Numbered from the stretch's first letter, positions 1 to 8,368 are shown. The stretch is DNA of 56,142 bases from an uncultured Oscillospiraceae bacterium (GCA_947625355.1 CANQOA010000009.1:1-56142); one strand, 5' to 3'. Notes: a model not told the origin generated them from the sequence alone. A program made the numbers and translations.

Positions 1-122
1 GCGAGGCGAGAAAGGCGGCGCGGGGAATACTTTGTGTATTGCCAAGCCGCCTGACGCGGCATCGCGGAAACAGACCCGCTGAGAAAGGAGATGAGACGAT
101 GGACGCTGGCGATAGTAGTACC
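1..122 (+). promoter_or_regulatory. Structured 5' leader of mgtE, possible divergent M-box
   Basis: This stretch before mgtE has no gene and folds well. GGCGGC at 14-19 can pair with GCCGCC at 46-51, enclosing an inner AATAC/GTATT stem (26-30 with 36-40). Short pieces appear in the order seen in Mg2+-sensing M-box (ykoK) leaders: GAGGCGAG near 3, GCCAA at 41, AACAG near 68, GCTGG near 105 and GCACAAAAC at 124. The gene behind it is a Mg2+ transporter, the usual M-box target. Similarity is weak and the 5' end is cut off by the window, so this remains a guess. A covariance-model search would decide. Confidence 0.35.
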
Positions 123-189
123 GGCACAAAACGAGGCCGAACCATGCGGGCGCCCGTCGCCCGCTGACCCTTTACGGCCTTTTTGTGCC
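123..189 (+). promoter_or_regulatory. Large leader hairpin before mgtE
   Basis: GGCACAAAA (123-131) pairs with TTTTGTGCC (181-189), and AGGCCG (134-139) with CGGCCT (175-180). Inside is a second stem, GCGGGCG (146-152) with CGCCCGC (158-164). The T tract after CGGCCT could act as a short terminator if the outer stem is not formed. The hairpin ends about 15 bases before the ribosome site of mgtE, so it can plausibly control readthrough or translation. Confidence 0.6.
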
Positions 190-219
190 TTCCGAATACC
201 CACATAAGGAGGAAGGAAC

Positions 220-1596
220 ATGGCTGAACGCACCGCGACGCTGGAGGGGACCATCACCGCTCTGGCGGAGCAAAAAAAATACCCCGCTCTGCGGGATATC
301 CTGGTGACCATGAACCCCGCGGACACCGCCGCGCTGTTCGACGGGATTGAGGAGCACCTGCTGCCCCTGCTGTTCCGGCTCTTGCCCAAGGACATGGCGG
401 CGGAGACCTTCGTGGAAATGGAGCCGGATTCCCAGGAGCTGCTGATCCGCGGCTTTTCCGACAGCGAGCTGAAGGAAGTGGTGGATGAGCTGTACGTGGA
501 CGACGCGGTGGACCTGGTGGAGGAGATGCCCGCCAACGTGGTCCGGCGCATCCTGCGCCAGGCGGACCCGGAGACCCGCCGCCTCATCAACAACATCTTG
601 CAATACCCCGACGACTGCGCCGGGTCCATCATGACCACGGAGTTCGTGGACCTGCTGCCCACCATGACCGTGGCCGACGCGGTCAAGCGCATCCGCCGCA
701 CCGGCACCGACAAGGAGACCATCAACATCTGCTACGTCATCGACAGCGGACGCCATCTGCTGGGCACGGTTTCCATCCGCACCATCATCCTCTCCGAGGA
801 CGACGAGGTCCTCTCGGAGATCATGCAGGAGAACGTCATCAGTGTGGGCACCCTCACCGACCAGGAGGACGCCACGGCGCTGTTTTCCAAGTACGACCTG
901 ACCGTCCTGCCGGTGGTGGACAACGAAAACCGCCTGGTGGGCATCATCACCGTGGACGACGCGCTGGACGTGCTGGAGACGGAGACCACCGAGGACATCG
1001 AGATCATGGGCGGCGTCACCCCCACCGACAAGCCCTATCTCAAGACCTCCATCTGGGAGACCTTCAAGGCCCGGTTCCCCTGGCTGCTGCTGCTCATGAT
1101 CAGCGCCACCTTCACCGGGCAGATCATCGCCAGCTTTGAGAACGCCCTGGCCGCCGCCACAGTGCTCACCGCCTACATCCCCATGCTGATGGACACCGGC
1201 GGCAACTCCGGCTCCCAGGCCAGCGTCACCGTCATCCGCGGCATTTCCCTGGGGGACATCGAGTTCAAGGACTATTTCAAGGTCCTCTGGAAGGAGATCC
1301 GGGTGGCGGTGCTGTGCGGCGCGGCCCTGGCCGCCGCCAACTTCGTCAAGCTGATGCTGGTGGACCGGATGCTGTTCCATAACCCGGAGATCACCGTCAC
1401 CGTAGCCGCGGTCATCTGCCTGACCATGGTGTGCACCGTCCTGTGCGCCAAGGTGGTGGGCTGCACGCTGCCCATGCTGGCGGAAAAGCTGGGCTTCGAC
1501 CCGGCGGTGATGAGCTCCCCGTTCATCACCACCATCGTGGACGCGCTCTCGCTGCTGATCTATTTCCGCTTCGCCGTGACGATCCTGAAATTGTAG
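220..1596 (+). CDS. mgtE: Magnesium transporter MgtE
   Basis: A Mg2+-gated Mg2+ channel/transporter of the cytoplasmic membrane. The 458-residue protein has the family's usual length and order: a helical N domain (about 30-135), two CBS domains (about 140-260) and a C-terminal membrane domain of about five helices (285-458). The conserved PMLMDTGGNSGSQAS stretch lies in the membrane part. The start is supported by AAGGAGGAAGG just upstream. In the family, N and CBS domains close the pore when cytosolic Mg2+ is high; the folded leader suggests an additional RNA-level control. It is a single gene followed by two terminators. Confidence 0.96.
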   Translation: MAERTATLEGTITALAEQKKYPALRDILVTMNPADTAALFDGIEEHLLPLLFRLLPKDMAAETFVEMEPDSQELLIRGFSDSELKEVVDELYVDDAVDLVEEMPANVVRRILRQADPETRRLINNILQYPDDCAGSIMTTEFVDLLPTMTVADAVKRIRRTGTDKETINICYVIDSGRHLLGTVSIRTIILSEDDEVLSEIMQENVISVGTLTDQEDATALFSKYDLTVLPVVDNENRLVGIITVDDALDVLETETTEDIEIMGGVTPTDKPYLKTSIWETFKARFPWLLLLMISATFTGQIIASFENALAAATVLTAYIPMLMDTGGNSGSQASVTVIRGISLGDIEFKDYFKVLWKEIRVAVLCGAALAAANFVKLMLVDRMLFHNPEITVTVAAVICLTMVCTVLCAKVVGCTLPMLAEKLGFDPAVMSSPFITTIVDALSLLIYFRFAVTILKL

Positions 1597-1609
1597 ACAT
1601 ACGAATCCC

Positions 1610-1643
1610 GAGGGAGAGGCTTCGCCAGGAAGCCGTCTCCCTC
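1610..1643 (+). terminator. mgtE terminator
   Basis: GAGGGAGA/TCTCCCTC plus GGCTT/AAGCC form a stem with a short loop, followed by a T-rich GTTTGGTAT. It lies 13 bases after the mgtE stop. Confidence 0.6.
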
Positions 1644-1663
1644 GTTTGGTATAGTATTCGTAA

Positions 1664-1695
1664 GGCCGGCGGGGTCTGCCCCGCCGGCCTTTTCC
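1664..1695. terminator. Convergent terminator between mgtE and the acyltransferase gene
   Basis: GGCCGGCGGGG and its complement are separated by a 3-4 base loop and followed on the plus strand by TTTTCCTT. It sits directly at the 3' end of the converging acyltransferase gene and can serve both directions. Confidence 0.75.
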
Positions 1696-2736
1696 TTATA
1701 CGACGCGCCGGAAAACCGGCAGCTTTTTCATCACCAGGTCGGTGACATAGGCCGCGCCGAAGGCGGCCAGCACCACCGCCAGCACGCCGGGCACCCCGCC
1801 CAGCCCCCAGTCGAAGGGATCGAACCGCAGGTGCTTGAACAGCAGCCGGATATACGCCATGTGGATGAGGTATATCCCAAAGGAGTGCCGGTCGATGTTG
1901 GCCAGGACCCTTTTCAGCCGCGGGAAGCCCTCTTCCCGGCAGCGGAAGAACCAGCCCGCCAGTCCCAGGGTCTGGACGATCACCGGCAGGGAGGCATACT
2001 GGAAGCAGTCCTCCAGCGCCGGGATATCCCACCGCACCCGCACATAGGTGAGCGCCGCGATCAGGGCCGTGGCGGTCAGGAACACCCCGCCGTAGACCCG
2101 GCGGCGCAGGCGGCCGCCCCACCGGCTCAGCCAGTAGCCCATGAACAGATACAGCGGATACACGCTGGCCACATGGATATAGAACCCGCAGCGGATGTTG
2201 GCCATCTGCAGCCCGGGGATCACCGACAGGAACAGGGTATAGACCCCCATGAGGTACAGCATATCCCGCTCGTCCGCCAGGGCGGTCACCTTCTTATACA
2301 CCGGCAGCAGCAGATAGAGCCCTGTCAGGCAGTAGAGATACCACATGTGGGACCAGCTGTCCCCGGTGAAGATCTCATAAAGGCCGCCCCACAGATGCGC
2401 CCAAGTCCGCTGCTCCGGGTTGAAGAGCATCTCCAGGGCCACGAACAGCGTCCCGAACAAGGCGATGGCCCCGAGCATCCGGGCGATGTATTTTTTGTAC
2501 AGCGTCCCGTAGCCGATCTGCTTCTCCGGCGGCAGCAGCAGCGCGCCTGTCACCATGATGAAGCAGGGCACCGCCCACATCAGATTGTTCGTCACGATCT
2601 CCGCCGCCAGCGTCCGGCCGAAGGTCATCTCCCCGGCATACATGAGGCTGGTGGAGAACACCGTGTGCAGCAGGATGATGCCCAGACACGCCGTGGCCCG
2701 CAGGCAGTCGAAGCCGACGCTGCGCCGCCCTGCCAT
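1696..2736 (-). CDS. Membrane acyltransferase (acyltransferase family 3)
   Basis: Integral membrane acyltransferase of the OafA/WecH type, which moves acyl groups onto sugars or other cell-envelope molecules. The 346 residues contain about ten hydrophobic segments. The family start signature is visible: RSVGFDCLRATACLGIILLH, with the likely catalytic His at residue 24, then an Arg-rich YKKYIARML loop. The substrate cannot be told. It starts two bases after the stop of the exported Ala-rich protein and has only a weak ribosome site, so translational coupling is likely. The unit also holds a wall-type repeat protein, so modification of a surface polymer is a reasonable inference. Confidence 0.8.
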   Translation of the reverse strand: MAGRRSVGFDCLRATACLGIILLHTVFSTSLMYAGEMTFGRTLAAEIVTNNLMWAVPCFIMVTGALLLPPEKQIGYGTLYKKYIARMLGAIALFGTLFVALEMLFNPEQRTWAHLWGGLYEIFTGDSWSHMWYLYCLTGLYLLLPVYKKVTALADERDMLYLMGVYTLFLSVIPGLQMANIRCGFYIHVASVYPLYLFMGYWLSRWGGRLRRRVYGGVFLTATALIAALTYVRVRWDIPALEDCFQYASLPVIVQTLGLAGWFFRCREEGFPRLKRVLANIDRHSFGIYLIHMAYIRLLFKHLRFDPFDWGLGGVPGVLAVVLAAFGAAYVTDLVMKKLPVFRRVV

Positions 2737-2738
2737 GC

Positions 2739-3377
2739 TTACCAGAGCAGGCCGCCCGTCAGGCAGCCGCTGTCGCCGCCATAGCTGGAGTTGCTGCTCT
2801 GCTTGGCCGTTGCCGCGGCAGCGGCCGCCGCGGCGGCCTCTTCCTCCGCCTTCCTTGCGGCTTCGGCCTCCTCCTCGGCGATCCGCTGGGCCTCCTCATA
2901 GATGGCCGTCTCGGTCTCCAGGGTGTCGGCTTCCTCGCCCTCCGCGTCCACATAGGCCACATAGGCCACGCCGTCCTCGCTGACGAGGATCGTGCACTCG
3001 GGGATCTCCTCCGCCGACAGCGCGTGGAGCGTCAGCTCCGTCTCATCGGCCAGCACCAGCCGGACCTCATAGCTCCCCTCCGCCGGCAGGCAGAGGACCC
3101 GCCGCTCGCCGGCCAGGAAGGGATCGTCCTCCGCCAGAAGCTGCTCGGAATATTCCTCGTCCTCCTCGCCCTTGATGGTCAGGGAGACGATGTCCTGTTC
3201 CGTGCCGTTGGCCAGGACGATCATGCCCTGGGCATCCTCCTGCTCGCCCAGGTAGCCCACAGGCTCCGGCACGGGCGTCGCCTCAGGCGCAGCGGCCGGC
3301 TCGGACGCGGCCGGGGCAAAGCCGGTCATCAGCATCACCATCACGGCCATCATCAGGGAAAGGGTGATCTTTTTCAT
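2739..3377 (-). CDS. Exported Ala/Glu-rich protein of unknown function
   Basis: No family recognised. The 212-residue product begins with a clear signal peptide (MKKITLSLMMAVMVMLMTGFAPA), then a Pro/Ala linker, then a beta-rich central part (about 40-150) reminiscent of small carbohydrate or receptor modules. A highly charged Glu/Ala helix follows (about 155-195, with nine consecutive Ala), likely a coiled coil. The end is short and Gly-rich with one Cys (GCLTGGLLW). It has a good ribosome site (AAAGGAG) and lies between the repeat/transglutaminase gene and the acyltransferase gene on the same strand, suggesting one surface-related transcription unit. Confidence 0.7.
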   Translation of the reverse strand: MKKITLSLMMAVMVMLMTGFAPAASEPAAAPEATPVPEPVGYLGEQEDAQGMIVLANGTEQDIVSLTIKGEEDEEYSEQLLAEDDPFLAGERRVLCLPAEGSYEVRLVLADETELTLHALSAEEIPECTILVSEDGVAYVAYVDAEGEEADTLETETAIYEEAQRIAEEEAEAARKAEEEAAAAAAAAATAKQSSNSSYGGDSGCLTGGLLW

Positions 3378-3467
3378 TCTTTTTCTCCTTTCAGATCCGC
3401 CCGCGCGGGCGAACGCATATCTCCTGCGGGCAAGCGCACGGCTGTCCTTTCAAGCCGCCGCGCGTCC

Positions 3468-5084
3468 TCACTCGATGCGCTGATAATACTGATAGCGCCA
3501 GGTCATGCGCTGTCCGTACTGGATCTTGAAGCCGTTCAGGCCCATCTCGTTGGTGAAGTTGGGATCGTACACATAGAGCTTGCCGTCCTGGACGATCTCG
3601 GTCCAGCCGTGATCCGCGCCCTTGCCGCCGCGGCTGTTGGCCACATGGCCCTCCACGAAATAGACCTCATAGCCCAGCAGACGGGCCATCTGATAGAAGG
3701 TGCAGGCCATCACATAGCAGTTGCCCCGCCGGTTCTGGAAGCCATAGTTGGCGTAGAAGTCCGAGTGGATGGACCCGGAGGGGGCCCGCAGGGCCCGGTT
3801 GTAATAGGTCAGACCGACGGACCAGTTGAAAGCGCTGCGCAGGGTCCACCCCACCCTGTCCAGCACCGCCGCCGCCTGGGCGGACGTGGCCGTCAGGTAT
3901 CCCTCGATGACGCCGTTCCCGTCCACGTTCCAGGTCTTGCCCAGCAGGCCGACCTGGGTGTTGGTGATCAGCGCGCCGTTGGCGCCGAACATGTACATCT
4001 TCCCGTCGATATAGGTGGGGCGCACAGACCTGACGCCGAAGCTGCCGTTATGGCGCTCGTTGAGGTAATAGGTGACGCCGTCGATGGTCTGCCAGCCGGA
4101 CAGCAGCCGGCCGTCCGCGCCCAGATAGCACATGCCGTTGGTGTCTATGGCCCAGTCAGAGGTGATCATGGCGCCGTCGCCGTCAAAGCAGTACCACGCG
4201 CCATTCAGGCTCTGCCAGCCGGTGGCACGGGTGCCGACCTTCGCGCCGCTCTCCCGCAGGTAATAGGTCTTGCCGTCCACTTCCAGGAAACCGGTGACCA
4301 TCCGGCCGTCCGCGCCCAGGTAGCACATGCCGTTGCTGTCCCGCTGCCAGGCGTTGACAGCCATGGTCCCGTCGGCTTCAAAGTAGTACCAATCGCCGCT
4401 GATCTTCTGCCAGCCGGCGGCGCGGGTGCCGACCTTCTTTCCCGAGGGGAGCAGATAGTAGGTCTTGCCGTCCACCTCTACGAAGCCGGTGGCCATCCGG
4501 CCGTCCGCGCCCAGGTAGCACATGCCGTTGCCGTCCATCCGCCAGGCGTTGACAACCATGGCCCCGTTGGCCAGGGGATCGAAGTAATACCATGCGCCGC
4601 CCAGCTGCTTCCAGCCGAGGACCACGGCGCCGTAGTAACCGTCGTGCCGCTCATTGAGGTAGTAGGTGACGCCGTCGATCTGGCGCAGTCCGGCGTCCGT
4701 CTCGCCAAGGCTGTTCAGATGATAACGCCTGCCCGCGTCCACGACCCAGTCGTTCACGACCGGGCTCCCGTTCAGGTAGTAATACCACTTGCCGCCGAAC
4801 GCGTGCCAGCCGTTTCCGGCCGCCCCCTCGGGCGGCAGTCCGGGCTGCCCTGCCCCCGGTTCCTCCGCGATATCGGGCTCCAGGCTCTCCGCCGGAGCCT
4901 CTTCCGCCGCATCGGGCTCCAGGCTCTCCGCCGGGGCCTCTTCCGCCGCATTGGGTGCCGGACTCTCCGCCGGCTCTTCCACCGCGACCGGCGCGAGGTC
5001 CTGTCCGCCGTCCGCGAGCGCGGGCACGGCCAGGGAGAACAGCGCCGCCGCTGCCAGCAGCAGGCTCATCAGCTTTTTCAACAC
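3468..5084 (-). CDS. Secreted glucan/choline-binding repeat protein with C-terminal transglutaminase-like domain
   Basis: A surface-directed protein of 538 residues. I place the start at the GTG at 5084: GGGAGGG lies six bases before it, while the ATG at 5099 would overlap that ribosome site. Order: signal peptide ending VPALA; an acidic Pro/Glu linker with two near-identical copies of APAESLEPD(A/I)AEE; about ten aromatic cell-wall-binding repeats (WYYF/TYYL, NGMCYLGADGRM); and a C-terminal transglutaminase-like fold with Cys456, His492 (ADHGW) and Asp507 (YDPNF) forming a plausible triad. The repeats should hold it to wall polymers. The enzymatic target is unknown; such domains can be peptidases or cross-linkers. 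Confidence 0.82.
   Translation of the reverse strand: MLKKLMSLLLAAAALFSLAVPALADGGQDLAPVAVEEPAESPAPNAAEEAPAESLEPDAAEEAPAESLEPDIAEEPGAGQPGLPPEGAAGNGWHAFGGKWYYYLNGSPVVNDWVVDAGRRYHLNSLGETDAGLRQIDGVTYYLNERHDGYYGAVVLGWKQLGGAWYYFDPLANGAMVVNAWRMDGNGMCYLGADGRMATGFVEVDGKTYYLLPSGKKVGTRAAGWQKISGDWYYFEADGTMAVNAWQRDSNGMCYLGADGRMVTGFLEVDGKTYYLRESGAKVGTRATGWQSLNGAWYCFDGDGAMITSDWAIDTNGMCYLGADGRLLSGWQTIDGVTYYLNERHNGSFGVRSVRPTYIDGKMYMFGANGALITNTQVGLLGKTWNVDGNGVIEGYLTATSAQAAAVLDRVGWTLRSAFNWSVGLTYYNRALRAPSGSIHSDFYANYGFQNRRGNCYVMACTFYQMARLLGYEVYFVEGHVANSRGGKGADHGWTEIVQDGKLYVYDPNFTNEMGLNGFKIQYGQRMTWRYQYYQRIE
4867..4950 (-). repeat. Tandem repeat in the acidic linker
   Basis: Two adjacent copies of about 39 bases encode APAESLEPDAAEE and APAESLEPDIAEE, with a decayed third copy (ESPAPNAAEE) next to them. 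This is a likely site of copy-number variation in the wall-spanning linker. Confidence 0.7.
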
Positions 5085-5101
5085 TTTCAACCCTCCCATG
5101 T

Positions 5102-5127
5102 AAAAAGCGCGGCGCGCCGCGCTTTTT
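5102..5127 (-). terminator. Perfect palindrome with U run in front of the repeat-protein gene (candidate attenuator)
   Basis: The 26 bases read AAAAAGCGCGGC then the exact complement. On the minus strand this is a stem followed by CTTTTT, ending two bases before the ATG at 5099 and close to the GTG start at 5084. There is no plus-strand gene it could terminate, so it lies in the 5' leader of the minus-strand gene and looks like an attenuator. The AT-rich stretch at 5128-5220 probably holds the promoter, but no box pair is convincing. Confidence 0.6.
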
Positions 5128-5257
5128 CACTTTTTATAATAATGTACACTGAGCAAAACTAAGTTTAATCCTATAAATCATTAAAATCATGCGAATCTGC
5201 TTACAAATAATTAAAAAATATGACAGTACCGTTCCGCTCTTCCCGGCGGCCGGCGCA

Positions 5258-5286
5258 TTGACAATTCTCCGCCCCCGTGATATCAT
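5258..5286 (+). promoter_or_regulatory. Promoter of the 67-residue protein gene
   Basis: Exact TTGACA at 5258-5263, a 17-base spacer, and TATCAT at 5281-5286. The start codon follows about 20 bases later with GGGGGTG as ribosome site. Confidence 0.8.
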
Positions 5287-5305
5287 GCGTGCAGGGGGTG
5301 AAGCG

Positions 5306-5509
5306 ATGGCTTCCCAGGCAACAAAACAGCGCATCCTCCGGGATGCCAAACGGATCGTCCGCGGGGAGAAGGTCGCAGACTTTCTCAACGACCCGAAGCA
5401 ATACTTCCACCGGGTCCGGGTGGGCTATTACAGCGACCGGATCTCCTATGCGGCGCGCTGGCTCATCAACGACGAGCAGCAGCAGATCGACGACTATTAC
5501 GGCCGCTGA
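5306..5509 (+). CDS. Small protein of unknown function
   Basis: A 67-residue basic/acidic mixed protein (MASQATKQRILRDAKRIVRG...), soluble by composition, with no Cys and no signal peptide. I do not recognise a family. The ATG at 5306 is chosen because GCAGGGGGTG precedes it by the proper distance and a strong promoter lies directly upstream. A longer reading frame from 5189 would run through the promoter. It is a single-gene unit bounded by its own promoter and terminator, which supports it being real. The helical N half with many Arg/Lys could bind nucleic acid or a partner, but that is speculation. Confidence 0.7.
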   Translation: MASQATKQRILRDAKRIVRGEKVADFLNDPKQYFHRVRVGYYSDRISYAARWLINDEQQQIDDYYGR

Positions 5510-5521
5510 CGCGGCCATCCA

Positions 5522-5552
5522 ACGGACGAGGACATCCCTTCGTCCGTTTTTT
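5522..5552 (+). terminator. Terminator of the small-protein gene
   Basis: ACGGACGA (5522-5529) pairs with TCGTCCGT (5540-5547), followed by six T. Confidence 0.85.
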
Positions 5553-5574
5553 GATACAAAGGAGCGAACGCGCA

Positions 5575-6798
5575 ATGGACATCGCCATCATCGGCGGCGG
5601 CGCCTCGGGGCTGGCCGCCGCTTTGGCCGCCCGGGAGAGCCTGGACAACGCCGTCACCGTCTTTGAGCGGCAGGCCAGGGTGGGCCGCAAGCTGTTGGTC
5701 ACGGGCAACGGCCGGTGCAACCTGACCAACCGGAACGCCGCCCCGGACGATTACCACGGCCAGGACCCGGCTTTTCCCGGCCCGGCGCTCTTCCGCTTCG
5801 GGCCGGAGGACACCATCGCCTGGTTCGCCTCCCTGGGGCTGGTCACCCGCACGGAGCCCTCCGGCCGGGTCTATCCCCTGTCCGATACGGCCAGCAGCGT
5901 GGTGGACGCGCTGCGGCTGGCACTGGAGGCCCGGGGCGGCCAGGTGATATGCGGTCTGCCCGTCGCCCGCGCGGAAAAGCGGGGCGGCCGGTTCCTCCTG
6001 CATGGGCCGCTGGGAGAACGTTTCGAGGCGGACAGGCTGATCGTGGCCTGCGGCGGCGCGGCCGGAGCCAGAGTGGGCGGCGTCCGGTCCGGATACGACC
6101 TGCTGCGCGCCTTCGGGCACACCGTCACGGACCTGCGCCCGGCGCTGGTGCAGCTGAAATGCGACAACACCTGGACCCGCTCTCTGAAGGGCGTGCGCAC
6201 CCAGGCGGAGGTGACGCTGGAGCGGGACGGGGCCATCCTGGCCGCCTCTTCCGGCGAGGTACAGTTCACCGACTACGGCCTCACCGGCCCGGCCATCTAC
6301 GACATCTCCCGCGCGGCCTCCACGGCGGAGGGGCCCGCGACGGTATGCCTGCGGCTGCTGCCGGAACTGCATAAAGTTGACATAATAAATTATATGATCG
6401 CAAAGCGGGACAATTTTCCCGATTATAAAGCGGAAAACCTCCTGAGCGGAGCTTTACATAATTCTATCGCCCGTGTGGTCCTCCGCCGGGCGCAGATCCC
6501 CCTGGACGCCCGGCTGTGGGCGCTGTCCGACGCTGCGCTGGAGCAGACGGCCGCCGTGCTGGAGCGCTATGAGCTGCCCCTCGCCGGCACCTTGGGCTTT
6601 GAGGAGGCCCAGGTGACCGCCGGCGGCGCGCGCACCGGCGAGTTCGACCCCGAGACCATGGCCAGCCGCCTGGTGCCGGGACTGTATGCCTGCGGCGAGG
6701 TGCTGGATGTGGACGGGGACTGCGGCGGGTTCAACCTCCAGTGGGCCTGGTCCAGCGGCCGCATGGCGGGCCTGGCGGCGGGAGGGATGCTGCCATGA
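5575..6798 (+). CDS. FAD-dependent oxidoreductase, HI0933/BaiN-like
   Basis: A cytosolic flavoprotein of 407 residues. The N-terminal dinucleotide fold is clear (IIGGGASGLAAALAA, residues 5-19), followed by the family signature VGRKLLVTGNGRCNLTN. A C-terminal FAD motif is also visible (YACGEVLDVDGDCGGFNLQWAWSSG). This family (COG2081) is widespread in Clostridia. Members are annotated as aminoacetone oxidase-like or as BaiN, linked to bile acid dehydroxylation, but the true substrate is usually unknown. The start at 5575 follows AAAGGAG. Its stop overlaps the start of the next flavoprotein gene (ATGA), so the two are translationally coupled. Confidence 0.85.
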   Translation: MDIAIIGGGASGLAAALAARESLDNAVTVFERQARVGRKLLVTGNGRCNLTNRNAAPDDYHGQDPAFPGPALFRFGPEDTIAWFASLGLVTRTEPSGRVYPLSDTASSVVDALRLALEARGGQVICGLPVARAEKRGGRFLLHGPLGERFEADRLIVACGGAAGARVGGVRSGYDLLRAFGHTVTDLRPALVQLKCDNTWTRSLKGVRTQAEVTLERDGAILAASSGEVQFTDYGLTGPAIYDISRAASTAEGPATVCLRLLPELHKVDIINYMIAKRDNFPDYKAENLLSGALHNSIARVVLRRAQIPLDARLWALSDAALEQTAAVLERYELPLAGTLGFEEAQVTAGGARTGEFDPETMASRLVPGLYACGEVLDVDGDCGGFNLQWAWSSGRMAGLAAGGMLP

Positions 6799-8360
6799 TC
6801 CGGCTGCGCAACGTTGTCCTGGGGCTGGAGGAACCGGTCTCCGCCCTGCGGGAAAAGGCGGAACGAAAGCTGAACGCCAAAGTCCGGGACGTGAAGATCG
6901 TCCGCCGGGCCGTGGACGCCCGGCGGAGATCGGACGTGCGGTTCATCTATACGCTGGATGTATCCGCGGCGGACGAGGCGTCCGCCCTGGCCCGCTGTCC
7001 GGACGCGGCGCCGGCGCCGACGGAGAGCTATGTCCCTCCCCGGCCGGCATCCCTGCCGGAGGATCGCCCGGTGGTGGTGGGCTTCGGTCCGGCGGGGATG
7101 TTCGCAGCCCTGGCCATGGCCCTGGCGGGGCTCCGCCCCGTCGTGCTGGAGCGGGGCGAGGACGCCGCCCGCCGCGCCGCCAAGGTAGAGCGGCTGCGCC
7201 GCGAGGGTGTCCTTGACCCGGAGAGCAACGTGCAGTTCGGCGAGGGGGGCGCCGGTGCTTTTTCCGACGGAAAACTCTCCACCGGCGTAAAAGACCGGCG
7301 TATCCCCTGGGTGCTGGCACAGCTGGTCGAGGCCGGCGCGCCGGTAGACATAATCACAGACGCCAAACCGCACATCGGCACTGATCTTCTTCCGGGCGTA
7401 TGCGTGGGCATCCGAAAGCGGATCGAGGCGCTGGGCGGCGAGGTGCGCTTTTCCACCCGGCTGGACCGGCTGGAAAGCGACCGGGGCCGGCTGCGCGCCG
7501 CCGTGACCTCAGATGGCGAGCGCATCGTCTGCTCCCGGCTGATCCTGGCCTGCGGGCACAGTGCGCGCGATACGTTTGAAATGTTATGTAAAGTTGTTCC
7601 CATGGAGCCCAAGCCCTTCGCCATGGGGGTGCGCATCGAGCACCTGCAGGCGGATATCGACCGGGCCCAGTACGGTCCCTTCGCCGGGCACCCTGCCCTG
7701 CCGCCCGCCGATTACGCGCTGGCCTGTGAGCTGCCAGACGGCCGGCGGTGCTACACCTTCTGCATGTGCCCCGGCGGCGAGATCCTCCCCGCCGCCAGCG
7801 AGCCGGGGCAGGTCTGCACCAATGGGGCGAGCCCTTTTATGAGAAATTATGTTAATTCCAATGCCGCCCTGCTGGCGGCCCTCGCTCCCGCTGACTTCCC
7901 CTATCCGGGGGTCCTCGGCGGCATGACCTGGCAGCGGGAGCTGGAGCGCCGCGCCTTTGACGCCGCCGGCGGCGGCTATCGCGCCCCGGCCCAGACCGTG
8001 GACAGTTTCCTCCGAGGCGGCCCCTCCCACTTCGGCCGGGTGGCCCCGTCCTATCGGCCGGGCGTGGCGGCAGTTGATTTACATAACATTCTCCCCACTG
8101 TCATCACCGGCACCGTCGCCGCAGCCCTTCCTCTCTTCGACCGGAAGCTCCGCGGCTTTGCCGACCCGGAGGCCGTGCTCACCGGGCCGGAGACCCGCTC
8201 CTCCAGTCCTGTCCGCATGCTGCGGACAGATTGCTATGAGTCCCCCGCTATGGCGGGGCTCTATCCCTGCGGCGAGGGCGCCGGCTGGGCGGGCGGCATC
8301 ATGAGCGCGGCGGTGGACGGCCTGCGCTGCGCCGAGGCGCTGATCGCGAGCCTGGGCTGA
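6795..8360 (+). CDS. Uncharacterised FAD-dependent dehydrogenase (COG2509 type)
   Basis: A 521-residue flavoprotein. Residues 1-85 form a small alpha/beta domain typical of the family, then a Rossmann FAD-binding motif (VVVGFGPAGMFAALAMA). The stretch ESNVQFGEGGAGAFSDGKL is the best family marker. The C terminus carries a second FAD-contact motif (YPCGEGAGWAGGIMSAAVDG). No substrate is established for this family to my knowledge. The ATG at 6795 overlaps the preceding stop by four bases. No strong terminator follows; the Nudix gene converges nine bases after the stop. Confidence 0.85.
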   Translation: MIRLRNVVLGLEEPVSALREKAERKLNAKVRDVKIVRRAVDARRRSDVRFIYTLDVSAADEASALARCPDAAPAPTESYVPPRPASLPEDRPVVVGFGPAGMFAALAMALAGLRPVVLERGEDAARRAAKVERLRREGVLDPESNVQFGEGGAGAFSDGKLSTGVKDRRIPWVLAQLVEAGAPVDIITDAKPHIGTDLLPGVCVGIRKRIEALGGEVRFSTRLDRLESDRGRLRAAVTSDGERIVCSRLILACGHSARDTFEMLCKVVPMEPKPFAMGVRIEHLQADIDRAQYGPFAGHPALPPADYALACELPDGRRCYTFCMCPGGEILPAASEPGQVCTNGASPFMRNYVNSNAALLAALAPADFPYPGVLGGMTWQRELERRAFDAAGGGYRAPAQTVDSFLRGGPSHFGRVAPSYRPGVAAVDLHNILPTVITGTVAAALPLFDRKLRGFADPEAVLTGPETRSSSPVRMLRTDCYESPAMAGLYPCGEGAGWAGGIMSAAVDGLRCAEALIASLG

Positions 8361-8368
8361 GCGGACCT

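Noticed and set aside
3468..5084. LPXTG sorting signal or other covalent anchor
   Set aside because: The protein ends at the transglutaminase-like domain; no LPXTG, hydrophobic tail or basic end is present.
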